64,000 nucleotides of DNA, taken from assembly GCF_045528445.1 (NCBI RefSeq), contig NZ_JBGQQU010000012.1, positions 8,647-72,646 of the forward strand, read 5' to 3'. This DNA comes from Desemzia sp045528445 (lineage in GTDB: Bacteria > Bacillota > Bacilli > Lactobacillales > Carnobacteriaceae). The first letter of the stretch is position 1, and each line of letters starts with the position of its first letter. The notes beneath the pieces were generated by a model. That model was not told where the DNA came from. It worked only from the letters and a program-made list of their open reading frames with translations, and searched no databases. This document shows positions 26,815 through 34,930 of this stretch, piece by piece. The translations under genes were made by a program, and so were the position numbers.

Positions 26815-27273
26815 TTACGCATCATCGTGTTTCTCGTACTCTTCGTTCTTATCATCCCCATAATATTCTTCATTGTACTCTTGGTCTTCTTGTTTTTTCT
26901 CTTCATCTTCTTGGTCTTCTCCTTCAGTCTCTTGCTTTTTTCTCTCCTCCTCCTCTTCTCTAGCTTTTAGTTCTTCTTCATCAATGTAATCCACATCTGT
27001 ATAAATATAAATATTGTGAAGGATCTTCAGTACTGGGCGCATCATCAAAAAGATACCTCCTGCTAGATAAAGGTAAGTACCATACTGACTTGGAAATCCC
27101 ATCATTGGAGCCAAGCTCCCGAAAATATACATAATTCCTACTAAAAAGTCATTGATTAAAGAGATGAGATTGTATCGATTTTGAAAATAAACCCTTAATC
27201 GTCCAGCTTTCAATTCAACATCTTCATCTTTTCCGGTATCCAATTTGTGTTCTTTTCTCTTTATTTTTGGCAC
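26815..27273 (-). CDS. YrhK-domain membrane protein with acidic tail
   Basis: 152 aa. The central LRVYFQNRYNLISLINDFLVG motif and two hydrophobic segments (about residues 38-58 and 63-82) are the YrhK domain. From about residue 98 the protein is a Glu/Asp/Lys-rich, low-complexity tail of more than 50 residues. Role unknown. Confidence 0.75.
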   Translation of the reverse strand: MPKIKRKEHKLDTGKDEDVELKAGRLRVYFQNRYNLISLINDFLVGIMYIFGSLAPMMGFPSQYGTYLYLAGGIFLMMRPVLKILHNIYIYTDVDYIDEEELKAREEEEERKKQETEGEDQEDEEKKQEDQEYNEEYYGDDKNEEYEKHDDA

Positions 27274-27447
27274 GGTATATCCTCCTTAATGACGAATGTT
27301 TCCTATATTCAGTATACTTTTTTTACTTTCATAAACCAATTATGAAGTCCGTAAAAAGACTCTCTTGCAGAGTCTTTTGGTTTGAATTCTAATCATTTAC
27401 CTGCTATTCTGGCATTGATTAAAACTGTGATAAGGATGGTGTTTTTA

Positions 27448-28320
27448 ATGGCAGATGAAAAGAAACTTGATACTCAAGCTCCAAAGGAAAATTATTTACA
27501 GCCAGATAAGTCGGGAAATATGAGTCCAGAACCATTAATTGAAAATCCAGATTACAAAGCAGCCGGAAAACTGAAAGACAAAGTAGCGATCGTTACCGGA
27601 GCTGACAGCGGAATCGGTGCCGCAGTTGCTGTTGCATTTGCCCAAGAAGGTGCTAAGTTGGCTTTAGTGGACATTGAAGAACATGAAGATGCAGCTGAAG
27701 TAAAACAACGCGTGGAAGAGTTAAGCGGATCAGTTTTGTGGTTTACTGGTGATGTGGGCGACGACGATTTTGTCCAAGAAGTAGTAGATAAAACGGTTGC
27801 TGAATATGGTGGAATTGATATTTTAGTAAATAATGCTGCAGAACAACTGACAAAAGAGTCAATTACAGATATTTCGGTAGAACAACTGCATCGAACTTTC
27901 CGAACCAACATTTTCTCGATGTTTTATTTCGCAAAAGCTGTTCTGCCGCATTTTAATGAAGGTGGAATAGTGATCAATAGTACATCCGTCACAGCTTACA
28001 AAGGAAACCCTTCTCTACTCGATTATTCTTCTACTAAAGGAGCGATTGTTTCCTTTACGAGATCTTTGGCTCAAAATACCGAGTTTTTGGATAAACACAT
28101 TCGGGTAAACGCTGTTGCCCCTGGTCCGATTTGGACGCCTTTGATTCCGGCCACTACAGGAACTACTGATAAAGAAGAATTTGGAGCATCTGTCCCTATG
28201 AAGAGAGCTGGGGAAGCTTTTGAACTGGCACCTACTTATGTTTACCTGGCCAGTTCGGACTCCAGTTATGTGACAGGCCAAGTCTTGCATGTAAACGGCG
28301 GCTCTGTCGTTAATGGATAA
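27448..28320 (+). CDS. Short-chain dehydrogenase/reductase (YhdF/YhxC-like)
   Basis: 290-aa SDR with an N-terminal extension of about 45 residues rich in Pro and charged residues. The NAD(P) motif TGADSGIGAAVAVAF is near residue 52, NNAAEQ follows, and the catalytic Ser and YSSTKGA (YxxxK) are near 205. The start at 27448 has AAGGATGG upstream. The substrate is unknown; relatives are general stress oxidoreductases. Confidence 0.88.
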   Translation: MADEKKLDTQAPKENYLQPDKSGNMSPEPLIENPDYKAAGKLKDKVAIVTGADSGIGAAVAVAFAQEGAKLALVDIEEHEDAAEVKQRVEELSGSVLWFTGDVGDDDFVQEVVDKTVAEYGGIDILVNNAAEQLTKESITDISVEQLHRTFRTNIFSMFYFAKAVLPHFNEGGIVINSTSVTAYKGNPSLLDYSSTKGAIVSFTRSLAQNTEFLDKHIRVNAVAPGPIWTPLIPATTGTTDKEEFGASVPMKRAGEAFELAPTYVYLASSDSSYVTGQVLHVNGGSVVNG

Positions 28321-28335
28321 TGTACAACTTTAGTT

Positions 28336-28377
28336 ATGTAATGGTATACTATTAGTTGTATACCATTACATTTTTTT
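28336..28377 (+). terminator. Terminator hairpin between the SDR gene and ybjQ
   Basis: 14-bp perfect stem (28336-28349 with 28358-28371), 8-base loop and T run. The ybjQ ribosome site starts two bases after the T run, so the same hairpin could also influence ybjQ expression. Confidence 0.75.
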
Positions 28378-28389
28378 GGAGGGATTTAA

Positions 28390-28710
28390 ATGATCATCAC
28401 AACAACTGGTAATGTGGAAGGCAGAACGATTGCTTCATACGAAGGAATCGTTTTTGGCGAAGTTATCTCTGGAATCAATTTTTTAAAAGACTTGGGTGCA
28501 GGAATGCGCAACTTTTTCGGTGGACGTTCACAAGGATATGAAGACGAAATCCTGCAAGCACGTGAAAATGCTCTAGATGAAATGGCAAATCGTGCCACGG
28601 AAATGGGAGCGGATGCAGTTATCGGTGTAAAGATGGACTATGAAACATTAGGCGCCGACAACGGAATGATCATGGTAACATGCAGTGGAACAGCGGTTAA
28701 ATTGAACTAA
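28390..28710 (+). CDS. YbjQ / UPF0145 family protein
   Basis: 106-aa protein with the UPF0145 pattern: TTTGNVEGRTIASYEGIVFG, ARENALDEMANRATEMGADAVIG, ending in VTCSGTAVKL. Members are thought to form pentameric beta-rich rings; function unknown. GGAGGG precedes the ATG. Confidence 0.88.
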   Translation: MIITTTGNVEGRTIASYEGIVFGEVISGINFLKDLGAGMRNFFGGRSQGYEDEILQARENALDEMANRATEMGADAVIGVKMDYETLGADNGMIMVTCSGTAVKLN

Positions 28711-28727
28711 TCTTTCCCAATTCATAG

Positions 28728-28760
28728 TAAAGCTCGATGCTCGATGCATTGGGCTTTTTT
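28728..28760 (+). terminator. Terminator of ybjQ
   Basis: Imperfect hairpin around AAAGCTCGATGC and GCATTGGGCTTT followed by seven T. Confidence 0.7.
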
Positions 28761-28840
28761 TGACGGCTTTAGATTTCTCTTTTTTCTTGATTCTGCGTAT
28801 AATTAAAATAAGAAATCGGATTTCTTTTGGAGGGATGGAA

Positions 28841-29722
28841 ATGAAAATTTTAGTTACGGGAGCAACCGGTATGCTGGGTGTTAAAGTAATGGAGGCTTTG
28901 CTGGAAAGAGCATCTGTAGAAGACTTAGTGATTTCTGCCAGAGATCCAGAAAAAGCTGCCGGCCTAAAAGAAGAAGGCGTGGATGTTCGACAAGCAGATT
29001 ATGAAGATCCAGCTTCTTTGGAACGAGCTTTCTCAGGAATCGATAAATTGCTGCTGATTTCTTCTCAAGGAGATGATGAAACCCGAATTCGTCAACATTC
29101 TAACGCGATTTATGCTGCTGAGAAATGCGGAGTAGGATCGATCGTCTATACGAGTATTTCAAAACCACAAGAAAGCACTTTGCCAGTTGCTGAAGTTCAC
29201 CGCCAGACAGAACAACTCATTCGAGACAGTGGTATTCCGTTTACCTTTTTACGAAACAATTGGTACATCGAAAATGAAATTGGAACCGTTAAAAATGTAT
29301 TAGAAGGTGGTCCTGTTCTGACATCTGCTGAAGATGGCCGTGTTGGATGGGTACCACGCGTGGATTATGCAGAGGCTGCTGCAGCTGTATTATCCTCATC
29401 AGGACATGAAAATAAAATTTATGAACTTTCTGGAAAGCCTTCCAGTTATGCAGATATGGCTAGAGAATTAACCAATATATTGGGGCGTCGAGTGATTGTA
29501 CGGAATGTAAATGACCGTACTTATCAAGAAGTTCTGATCGCTAATGGAACCCCCGATATCATGGCTGAATTTTCTGTAGAGATCCAACAATCGATTCGCC
29601 ATGGCGATTTAGACGTTGAAAGTGAGGATCTGCAAAAACTTATGGGTCGTCCTGCAATTACTTTAAACCAATCTTTAACAGAAATCGTCAATCAATTTGA
29701 TTATACGAATCCTGCGAAATAA
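28841..29722 (+). CDS. NmrA-like NAD(P)H-binding oxidoreductase
   Basis: 293-aa atypical SDR. MKILVTGATGMLGVKVMEAL carries the GxxGxxG nucleotide motif; VYTSISKPQ and LRNNWYIEN are typical of the NmrA / quinone oxidoreductase 2 (QorB) branch. It lacks an obvious YxxxK. Start at 28841 follows GGAGGGATGGAA; the longer frame has no site. Confidence 0.85.
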   Translation: MKILVTGATGMLGVKVMEALLERASVEDLVISARDPEKAAGLKEEGVDVRQADYEDPASLERAFSGIDKLLLISSQGDDETRIRQHSNAIYAAEKCGVGSIVYTSISKPQESTLPVAEVHRQTEQLIRDSGIPFTFLRNNWYIENEIGTVKNVLEGGPVLTSAEDGRVGWVPRVDYAEAAAAVLSSSGHENKIYELSGKPSSYADMARELTNILGRRVIVRNVNDRTYQEVLIANGTPDIMAEFSVEIQQSIRHGDLDVESEDLQKLMGRPAITLNQSLTEIVNQFDYTNPAK

Positions 29723-29760
29723 CCAAAAGCACTCTACTATACAACGGTAGAGTGCTTTTT
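29723..29760 (+). terminator. Terminator of the NmrA-like gene
   Basis: AAAAGCACTCTAC pairs with GTAGAGTGCTTTT over a 10-base loop. Confidence 0.88.
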
Positions 29761-29853
29761 AGGCAAACAGAATAAAAAATCGTTTCGTTCTTGTTTAATT
29801 TATCAACAACTGAACGTTAACTCATATAAGGTCTTCAACTTTTTGAACAACTG

Positions 29854-30513
29854 CTACACATTTTCAGAATTTCTATTGTGCCAATTCCTTACTAAAATAG
29901 AAAGCAAGAAACAGATCATAAAGTACACTAAAGCTAAAAAACCATAAATCAAAAAGACTTCAGAAGTTTTTGTGGCTTTTCCTAAAATAACTTGTCCGCT
30001 TCGAGTAAATTCCATTATTCCTAAACCAGCAAGGAAAGAAGTATCCTTAATGGTTGTTATCACTTGTGACAACAAAGAAGGAATAATTTTTTTGAACGTT
30101 TGAGGCAGAATAATATACATTAAGGATTGAAAAAAAGAAAACCCTTGAGAATGAGCGGCTTCAAATTGGCCTTCTGGTATCGAATTTAATCCTCCACGTA
30201 CAATTTCAGCTACTACTGCAGCTGTATACAAAAATAAAGCTAGAGAACCTTTCACTAAAATTGTACTTCCCGGAATCAGAAATGCACAACCCAGCATCCA
30301 TAAAAGCAACGGCGTATTGCGAAACAATTCAATATAAAAACCGGCTAATTTGCCAAAAAATTTCTTTTCGTAATTTCTAACCAACCCTAAAAGGGTCCCG
30401 AATAGGATGGAAAGGATCACGACTGCTAAAGAAATCAGTAAAGATGTTTTTAAGCCATTTAATAAAAATAAGACATTAGGTTGGGTAAAGACAGTTCTTA
30501 TAGATTCGATCAT
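29854..30513 (-). CDS. Polar amino acid ABC transporter permease (second)
   Basis: 219-aa HisM-type permease with about five transmembrane segments. The EAA loop that docks on the ATPase is EAAHSQGFSFFQSLMYIILPQ near residue 111. It overlaps the previous permease by four bases. Together with the genes up to 32791 it forms a complete glutamate/glutamine-type importer. Confidence 0.92.
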   Translation of the reverse strand: MIESIRTVFTQPNVLFLLNGLKTSLLISLAVVILSILFGTLLGLVRNYEKKFFGKLAGFYIELFRNTPLLLWMLGCAFLIPGSTILVKGSLALFLYTAAVVAEIVRGGLNSIPEGQFEAAHSQGFSFFQSLMYIILPQTFKKIIPSLLSQVITTIKDTSFLAGLGIMEFTRSGQVILGKATKTSEVFLIYGFLALVYFMICFLLSILVRNWHNRNSENV

Positions 30514-31220
30514 TCCATCACCTCCGGAACATCCACCACTATGGCATCATTCTTTTTCAGCTTCTCTTCATATTTCCTTGAGAATGTGGCCAACGGGAAA
30601 CAAAGTAAGAAGTACAATAACCCGGCTAAGACATATGCCGGTCCGTAATTTAAGGAAGAAGCAGCATAAGAATCAGCCGCATACATCAAGTCTGCTCCAG
30701 CAATGATCGCTAACACGGATGTATTTTTAATGAGATTGACCGCTTGATTCGTTAATGGTGGCAAAATGCTTTTCACCATTTGCGGCAAGATAATGTAACG
30801 CATCGTTTGTGCGTAGTTAAATCCTTGAGAATAAGCTGCCTCATGTTGGCCCTTAGGCATCGATAAAATACCTGCACGAACTACTTCTCCTACATATGCC
30901 CCATGATACAGCCCAACACCTACTACCCCTATAGTAAATTCACTCAACACTATACCCGCCATGGCTAACCCGTTATACATGAAGAAAATTTGGATCACAA
31001 GCGGAATATTTTGAAAGATCTCCACATACACTCGAGCAATGGAACGCGGAACCCAGTTTTGGGCTGTGGATAAGATCCCAACGAACATACCTACGATCAA
31101 CGATACTATTAATGCTAAGATGGCTACTTGAAGTGTCCTAAAAAAACCAGCTCCAAGATTATCGATATTTTGAAAAAGGGCCTCCCATCTCCAAAGAGCG
31201 AATGGATTTGTGCTGTTCAT
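30510..31220 (-). CDS. Polar amino acid ABC transporter permease (first)
   Basis: 236-aa HisM/GltJ-type permease with about five transmembrane segments and the EAA loop EAAYSQGFNYAQTMRYIILPQ near residue 125. Its start overlaps the stop of the binding-protein gene by one base. Pairs with the permease at 29854 as a heterodimer. Confidence 0.92.
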   Translation of the reverse strand: MNSTNPFALWRWEALFQNIDNLGAGFFRTLQVAILALIVSLIVGMFVGILSTAQNWVPRSIARVYVEIFQNIPLVIQIFFMYNGLAMAGIVLSEFTIGVVGVGLYHGAYVGEVVRAGILSMPKGQHEAAYSQGFNYAQTMRYIILPQMVKSILPPLTNQAVNLIKNTSVLAIIAGADLMYAADSYAASSLNYGPAYVLAGLLYFLLCFPLATFSRKYEEKLKKNDAIVVDVPEVME

Positions 31221-32038
31221 TATTCATTCAGTCCCCACTCTGAAACCAATCCATCAAGAGTACCATCTTCTCCCCATGTAGTGATTAACTCATTTGTGTG
31301 CTCTGCTAATGCTGTGTTTGTTTTCTTAGTAGCGATTCCATAGTCTTGAGTCGCAAAACGATCTGGTAAAACCTCCGTAGAATCATCCAAGTAACCAGCC
31401 AAAATAGATCTGTCCACACTGAACGCATCTACGCGGCCTGAGTCTAGTGCTGCTTTGATTTCCGGATAAGTGGCATATTCGGAAAAGTCCAATGTGATAT
31501 TATATGGTTCAGCTTCTGCTTTGATGGCATCTGCTGTAGTAGAGCTTTGAGATACACCGATAGTCGCTCCATCCATATCTTTCAAACCTTCGTAGTTCTT
31601 ATCTTTTTTGACCAGCAAACCAACTGCATCTTCATAATAAGCATCTGTAAAGTTATAAGTTTCTTTCCGTTCTTCAGTCACCGTAAAAGTAGCGATGATC
31701 ATGTCAACTTCTCCATTGTCCAACAATGGACCACGTGTCTTAGCCGTAACAGGTGTCAATTCAATAGCATCCGGATCACCTAAGATGTCTTCCGCTATTT
31801 TCTTAGCAATATCGATTTCAAATCCTTCTATTTCACCAGTTTCCGTATTTTTCAAACCAAAATTCGGAACATCTTCTTTGACCCCTACTTTTAAAACGCC
31901 AGCTTCCTTGATCGATTCAATCGTTACTTGATCAGATCCATTTGCAGCTTCCGTTGCAGAACCTTCTTCTGACGAGCAGGCTCCTAAAAATAATAAACTA
32001 GATAACATTACTGTCGCAAATAAATTTCTTTTTTTCAT
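31220..32038 (-). CDS. Amino acid ABC transporter substrate-binding lipoprotein
   Basis: 272-aa family 3 solute-binding lipoprotein. Signal peptide with lipobox LFLGAC (Cys about residue 21); mature part starts VLKVGVKEDVPNFGLKN and contains EGFEIDIAKKIAEDILG. The pattern is closest to glutamate/aspartate/glutamine binders, but the ligand is inferred. Third-to-last of a four-gene operon with the ATPase first. Confidence 0.9.
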   Translation of the reverse strand: MKKRNLFATVMLSSLLFLGACSSEEGSATEAANGSDQVTIESIKEAGVLKVGVKEDVPNFGLKNTETGEIEGFEIDIAKKIAEDILGDPDAIELTPVTAKTRGPLLDNGEVDMIIATFTVTEERKETYNFTDAYYEDAVGLLVKKDKNYEGLKDMDGATIGVSQSSTTADAIKAEAEPYNITLDFSEYATYPEIKAALDSGRVDAFSVDRSILAGYLDDSTEVLPDRFATQDYGIATKKTNTALAEHTNELITTWGEDGTLDGLVSEWGLNE

Positions 32039-32068
32039 CTCTTTTTCCCCCTAAATAAATCTCTATTT

Positions 32069-32791
32069 TTATCGTAAAATTTTGCTTAAAAATGCTTTCG
32101 TTCGTTCATGAGTCGGATTTTCAAAGAAATGCTCCGGCGATCCTACTTCAAGAATAGTCCCCTCATCCATAAAGATAACACGATCTGCGACTTGTTTAGC
32201 AAATCCCATCTCGTGCGTCACCACGACCATCGTGATATTCATGTTCGATAACTGGATCATGACATCTAATACTTCTTGTACCGTTTCAGGATCTAAAGCA
32301 GAAGTTGGTTCATCGAATAAAATAATCTTTTTTTCTGAGCAAAGTGCTCTGGCAATTGCGACTCTTTGTTGCTGTCCACCAGATAGTGTTGAAGGGTAAA
32401 CCAGCGCTTTCTCTCTTAACCCTACGATATCTAGATACCGATAAGCTGTCTCTTCTGCTTCTTTTTTTGATTTTTTTTGTAATTTTATCGGACCAATTGT
32501 CAGATTTTCTAACACTGTCATATGCGGATAGAGGTTGAACTGTTGAAAAACCATTGCCGATGAATTCCGCACAACTTCTAGTTTATTTCTTGCAGTTACT
32601 TGGTATCCTTCAATAAAAACTTCTCCTGATGTGGGTTCTTCAAGAAAATTCATGCATCTGACAGTTGTACTTTTACCAGACCCAGAAGGTCCTATAATGA
32701 CGATTTTTTCTCCTTCTGCCACCTCTAAATTAATGTCTTTTAATACATGGTGGTCACCAAAATATTTGTTTACATTCTGTAACTGAATCAA
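32069..32791 (-). CDS. glnQ: Amino acid ABC transporter ATP-binding protein (GlnQ-like)
   Basis: 240-aa ATPase. Walker A GPSGSGKST near residue 32, Q-loop FQQFNLYPHMT, signature LSGGQQQRVAIARAL and Walker B IILFDEPTSALD. It starts at a TTG (32789-32791) behind AAGGAGATGAGCAGAA. First gene of the importer operon; its promoter at 32868-32896 has a dyad directly upstream. Confidence 0.94.
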   Translation of the reverse strand: MIQLQNVNKYFGDHHVLKDINLEVAEGEKIVIIGPSGSGKSTTVRCMNFLEEPTSGEVFIEGYQVTARNKLEVVRNSSAMVFQQFNLYPHMTVLENLTIGPIKLQKKSKKEAEETAYRYLDIVGLREKALVYPSTLSGGQQQRVAIARALCSEKKIILFDEPTSALDPETVQEVLDVMIQLSNMNITMVVVTHEMGFAKQVADRVIFMDEGTILEVGSPEHFFENPTHERTKAFLSKILR

Positions 32792-32867
32792 TTCTGCTCA
32801 TCTCCTTTTGAAAAAACTTTTAGTCCATAATTTTTGTACGGTTTAAAGTTTTTTTACTTAAAACCAA

Positions 32868-32896
32868 ATTATAGATACATTTTTATTAGAAACCAA
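32868..32896 (-). promoter_or_regulatory. Promoter of the amino acid importer operon
   Basis: Minus strand TTGGTT (32891-32896), 17 bases, TATAAT (32868-32873). The transcript has a leader of about 70 bases. Confidence 0.75.
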
Positions 32897-32900
32897 TTAG

Positions 32901-32923
32901 AACATAACATCTAATGTTATGTT
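32901..32923 (-). promoter_or_regulatory. Dyad immediately upstream of the importer -35 box
   Basis: AACATAACAT - CTA - ATGTTATGTT, ten perfect base pairs, four bases from the -35 box; the symmetry continues outward with TTAGA/TCTAA after a two-base bulge. The placement fits an activator site. The cognate regulator is unknown. Confidence 0.6.
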
Positions 32924-33025
32924 TTCTAACATCATTTTAGCCTTATTTTAATTTAAAACCTTTAAAACCTTTTTATGTAGCTGTTTTAAAAATGAGCTTA
33001 ACCTAATTATTTTATCATCTTTTCA

Positions 33026-33070
33026 TTAAAAAAAGATGTTGCACCGTTTTAAATAGGCGACAACATCTTT
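33026..33070 (-). terminator. Unassigned terminator-like hairpin
   Basis: AAAGATGTTG (33032-33041) pairs with CAACATCTTT (33061-33070) over a 19-base loop, with T-runs on the minus-strand side. No gene lies directly upstream on that strand before another terminator at 33176-33213. The rest of 32930-33170 holds nothing I can identify. Confidence 0.5.
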
Positions 33071-33175
33071 CTTATTTTAAACCCCATGCTTTATTTCTCT
33101 ACCCATTAATGGAAATATTTTTTTATTCCTAAATGATTCATCCACATTAAAAAAAGTTGAAACAAAGCCGAAATA

Positions 33176-33213
33176 AAAAGCAGAAGAATAAATTGTCTTT
33201 TCTTCTGCTTTTT
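33176..33213. terminator. Terminator of the 70-aa membrane protein gene
   Basis: AAAAAGCAGAAGA pairs exactly with TCTTCTGCTTTTT over 12 bases. The same AAAAAGCAGAAG arm is used at 43452. Confidence 0.85.
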
Positions 33214-33273
33214 CGTGTCCTATAAACCAACTCTAAATACAGCTGTACTAGTTTTCACTAAGCTCTTTTTAAG

Positions 33274-33486
33274 TCATTTATTTTTTCGTTTGTTTTTTAA
33301 ATATTGACGATATCCCCAAACTAGCACAATAACTGCACTGATCTGCCATAAATCCAATACCATAAACAATACAAATAAACCGATCATTACAAAGATTTCG
33401 ATTGTTGCCGGCCCACCTTCGTTAAAATACACTAGTGCGGCAATAGCCACGAGTAAAATACCTACAAATATCCACATCCACAACAT
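33274..33486 (-). CDS. Small two-helix membrane protein
   Basis: 70 aa, not recognised. Two hydrophobic segments (about residues 3-21 and 28-57, with GGP between them) and a basic tail KNKRKNK. AAGGAGAACGT lies before the ATG. A TATATGACA sequence (minus strand, 33586-33594) about 100 bases upstream is shared with the Rgg-associated peptide gene region, so it may belong to the same regulon. Confidence 0.6.
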   Translation of the reverse strand: MLWMWIFVGILLVAIAALVYFNEGGPATIEIFVMIGLFVLFMVLDLWQISAVIVLVWGYRQYLKNKRKNK

Positions 33487-33585
33487 AATACGTTCTCCTT
33501 AATTATTCTCTTTTCAAAATAGAGATCCTTATTCGTGATTCCTCCACATGATACCATATTATTTTAGATCCTACTAAATCGTTTT

Positions 33586-33594
33586 TGTCATATA
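33586..33594 (-). promoter_or_regulatory. TATATGACA motif, copy 1
   Basis: Minus-strand TATATGACA upstream of the 70-aa membrane protein gene. Identical nine bases occur at 34522-34530 and 34844-34852. Candidate site for the neighbouring Rgg regulator. Confidence 0.4.
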
Positions 33595-33618
33595 GTGGAA
33601 TTTGAACAGTATTTATTT

Positions 33619-34500
33619 TTAACTAGGCGTTTCTTTAATCTGAGGAATCAGCATACTTTCTAAATATTCTTCGTGACTAATAGCTAAATCCTCAGAACCA
33701 ATCGTATACATTGTTGTGATGGCTTGTCGAGAAAGCTCTTCTCCAATTTCTATATTGCCTTTTTTGATTTCATAGATTCCTTTAAGGAATATCAAAAGAG
33801 TGCGTTCATAAAACAAGTTTTCAGCCATATGCATATTTTCCAATGTTAAAATAAAATACAACGCATCGTTAAGCAGGTTTGATTCTAAACAAACAATTGT
33901 CGTATTGATCAGGATTCCTAATGTTTGCACAAAATTTTTGTTCACTAATTTATACATAGAGGTCTTTTTAACAACTTCCTTAGAGAGCGCAATGACGGTC
34001 TCAGGCGGGAAAATAGTCAAAGCATTTGCATAAATCACTAATTCATAATTCCCCCACAACTCTACATTAAATAAATAGTTTGCTAAGTACTCTCTTTTTT
34101 TCTTGTCGATTTCCTTTCTTTGTAAATTCAACATTTTTGCTTCTGCCATAATGGAATTGCACAAATAGGCGTCCAGCCCATATTCTTCCCACTTTTGATA
34201 TTCTTTATTCGTGATGATTTTTAATTTTGACGTGTTGTTGCGTTGATAAGCTGACGCAATTTCAGACATTAAACTATCCAATTCATTGGGTTTATACTCA
34301 TTGGCAGAAAAGATAAATTCATCCAAAGAAATGTTCATTCGTTCAATAACATTGACAAAATGACTCAGCGAAATATTCGATTCGCCGCGTTCGAACTTCG
34401 ATAAAAAAGAAGTCGATAAGATCCCATTGGAAACTTGTCGTAAGGAGTACCCTTTTTCTTCGCGCATTCGCCTTAGTACTTGGCCATAATTTTTTTCCAT
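33619..34500 (-). CDS. Rgg/MutR-family transcriptional regulator
   Basis: 293-aa cytosolic regulator. Residues 4-60 form an XRE-type helix-turn-helix (GQVLRRMREEKGYSLRQVSNG and STSFLSKFERGESNISL). The rest is the all-helical Rgg/GadR/MutR C-terminal domain, which in studied members binds short imported peptides. The ATG at 34498-34500 follows GCGAGGACAAGTCT; an earlier in-frame ATG adds 21 residues unlike the family. A 36-codon peptide gene begins 97 bases away in the opposite direction, the arrangement used by peptide-sensing Rgg systems. Nearby repeats of TATATGACA may be its targets. Confidence 0.9.
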   Translation of the reverse strand: MEKNYGQVLRRMREEKGYSLRQVSNGILSTSFLSKFERGESNISLSHFVNVIERMNISLDEFIFSANEYKPNELDSLMSEIASAYQRNNTSKLKIITNKEYQKWEEYGLDAYLCNSIMAEAKMLNLQRKEIDKKKREYLANYLFNVELWGNYELVIYANALTIFPPETVIALSKEVVKKTSMYKLVNKNFVQTLGILINTTIVCLESNLLNDALYFILTLENMHMAENLFYERTLLIFLKGIYEIKKGNIEIGEELSRQAITTMYTIGSEDLAISHEEYLESMLIPQIKETPS

Positions 34501-34521
34501 AGACTTGTCCTCGCTTTCCTT

Positions 34522-34536
34522 TATATGACACATATA
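34522..34536 (+). promoter_or_regulatory. TATATGACACATATA dyad (motif copy 2) between rgg and the peptide gene
   Basis: TATATG - ACA - CATATA is a perfect dyad in the 97-base gap between the divergent starts. Its left half is the shared TATATGACA motif. It overlaps where the rgg and peptide promoters should be. Confidence 0.5.
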
Positions 34537-34596
34537 TACTTTTTTTGTTTTTTTGTAGTACACTAAATTTATCTTAAGAAAGGCTAGGTGGTATTG

Positions 34597-34707
34597 ATGA
34601 AAAAATTTGTCAAAAAGAATTTCTTTACTATATTAGGTATTCTTGTTACCGTTGGTGCTCCTCCTGTTGTTTATGGAACATACGCATTACTTCCAGCCCT
34701 ATTCTAG
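34597..34707 (+). CDS. 36-aa peptide, candidate signal peptide for the adjacent Rgg regulator
   Basis: A short gene found by reading the gap beside rgg. ATG at 34597 behind AGGTGG (5-7 bases away), 36 codons, TAG at 34705. The product starts with a basic MKKFVKKNFF, continues with a hydrophobic ILGILVTVGAPPVVYG and ends in TYALLPALF. This is the layout of precursor pheromones (SHP/ComS-like): cationic start, secretion-type hydrophobic core, hydrophobic C-terminus. It could instead be a small membrane peptide. A hairpin terminator follows at 34726. The promoter is not clear. Function is inferred from position. Confidence 0.6.
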   Translation: MKKFVKKNFFTILGILVTVGAPPVVYGTYALLPALF

Positions 34708-34725
34708 TCAGTTAAATGAATAAAT

Positions 34726-34818
34726 GCAAAAGAGGAGTTTCTGTCATTTGTGAACCTGCAACCCTCACGAATTGTATTTGAACCCTTTATCCTAATCTGC
34801 TCCTCTTTTGTATTTTTC
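34726..34818 (+). terminator. Long-loop terminator after the peptide gene
   Basis: GCAAAAGAGGAG (34726-34737) pairs with CTCCTCTTTTGT (34800-34811), 12 bp, then a T-rich tail. The 62-base loop is unusually long. Confidence 0.55.
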
Positions 34819-34843
34819 GTGATCCATTGGTTATTTCTTGTCT

Positions 34844-34852
34844 TATATGACA
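34844..34852 (+). promoter_or_regulatory. TATATGACA motif, copy 3
   Basis: Preceded by T as in copy 2, so ten bases (TTATATGACA) are shared. It lies 79 bases upstream of the start of the 88-aa gene at 34931. Confidence 0.4.
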
Positions 34853-34930
34853 GTATCTAAATTTTTAAAAACAGCTTAGTTCAAAAGTGAAGAATAAAAT
34901 TGCCTTTATGTACTAAAGGAGTGAATGGTC

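Noticed and set aside
34738..34799. tRNA remnant in the loop of the hairpin after the Rgg peptide gene
   Set aside because: GAACCTGCAACCCTC resembles a tRNA T arm, but no D or anticodon stem can be formed and the T arm does not close.
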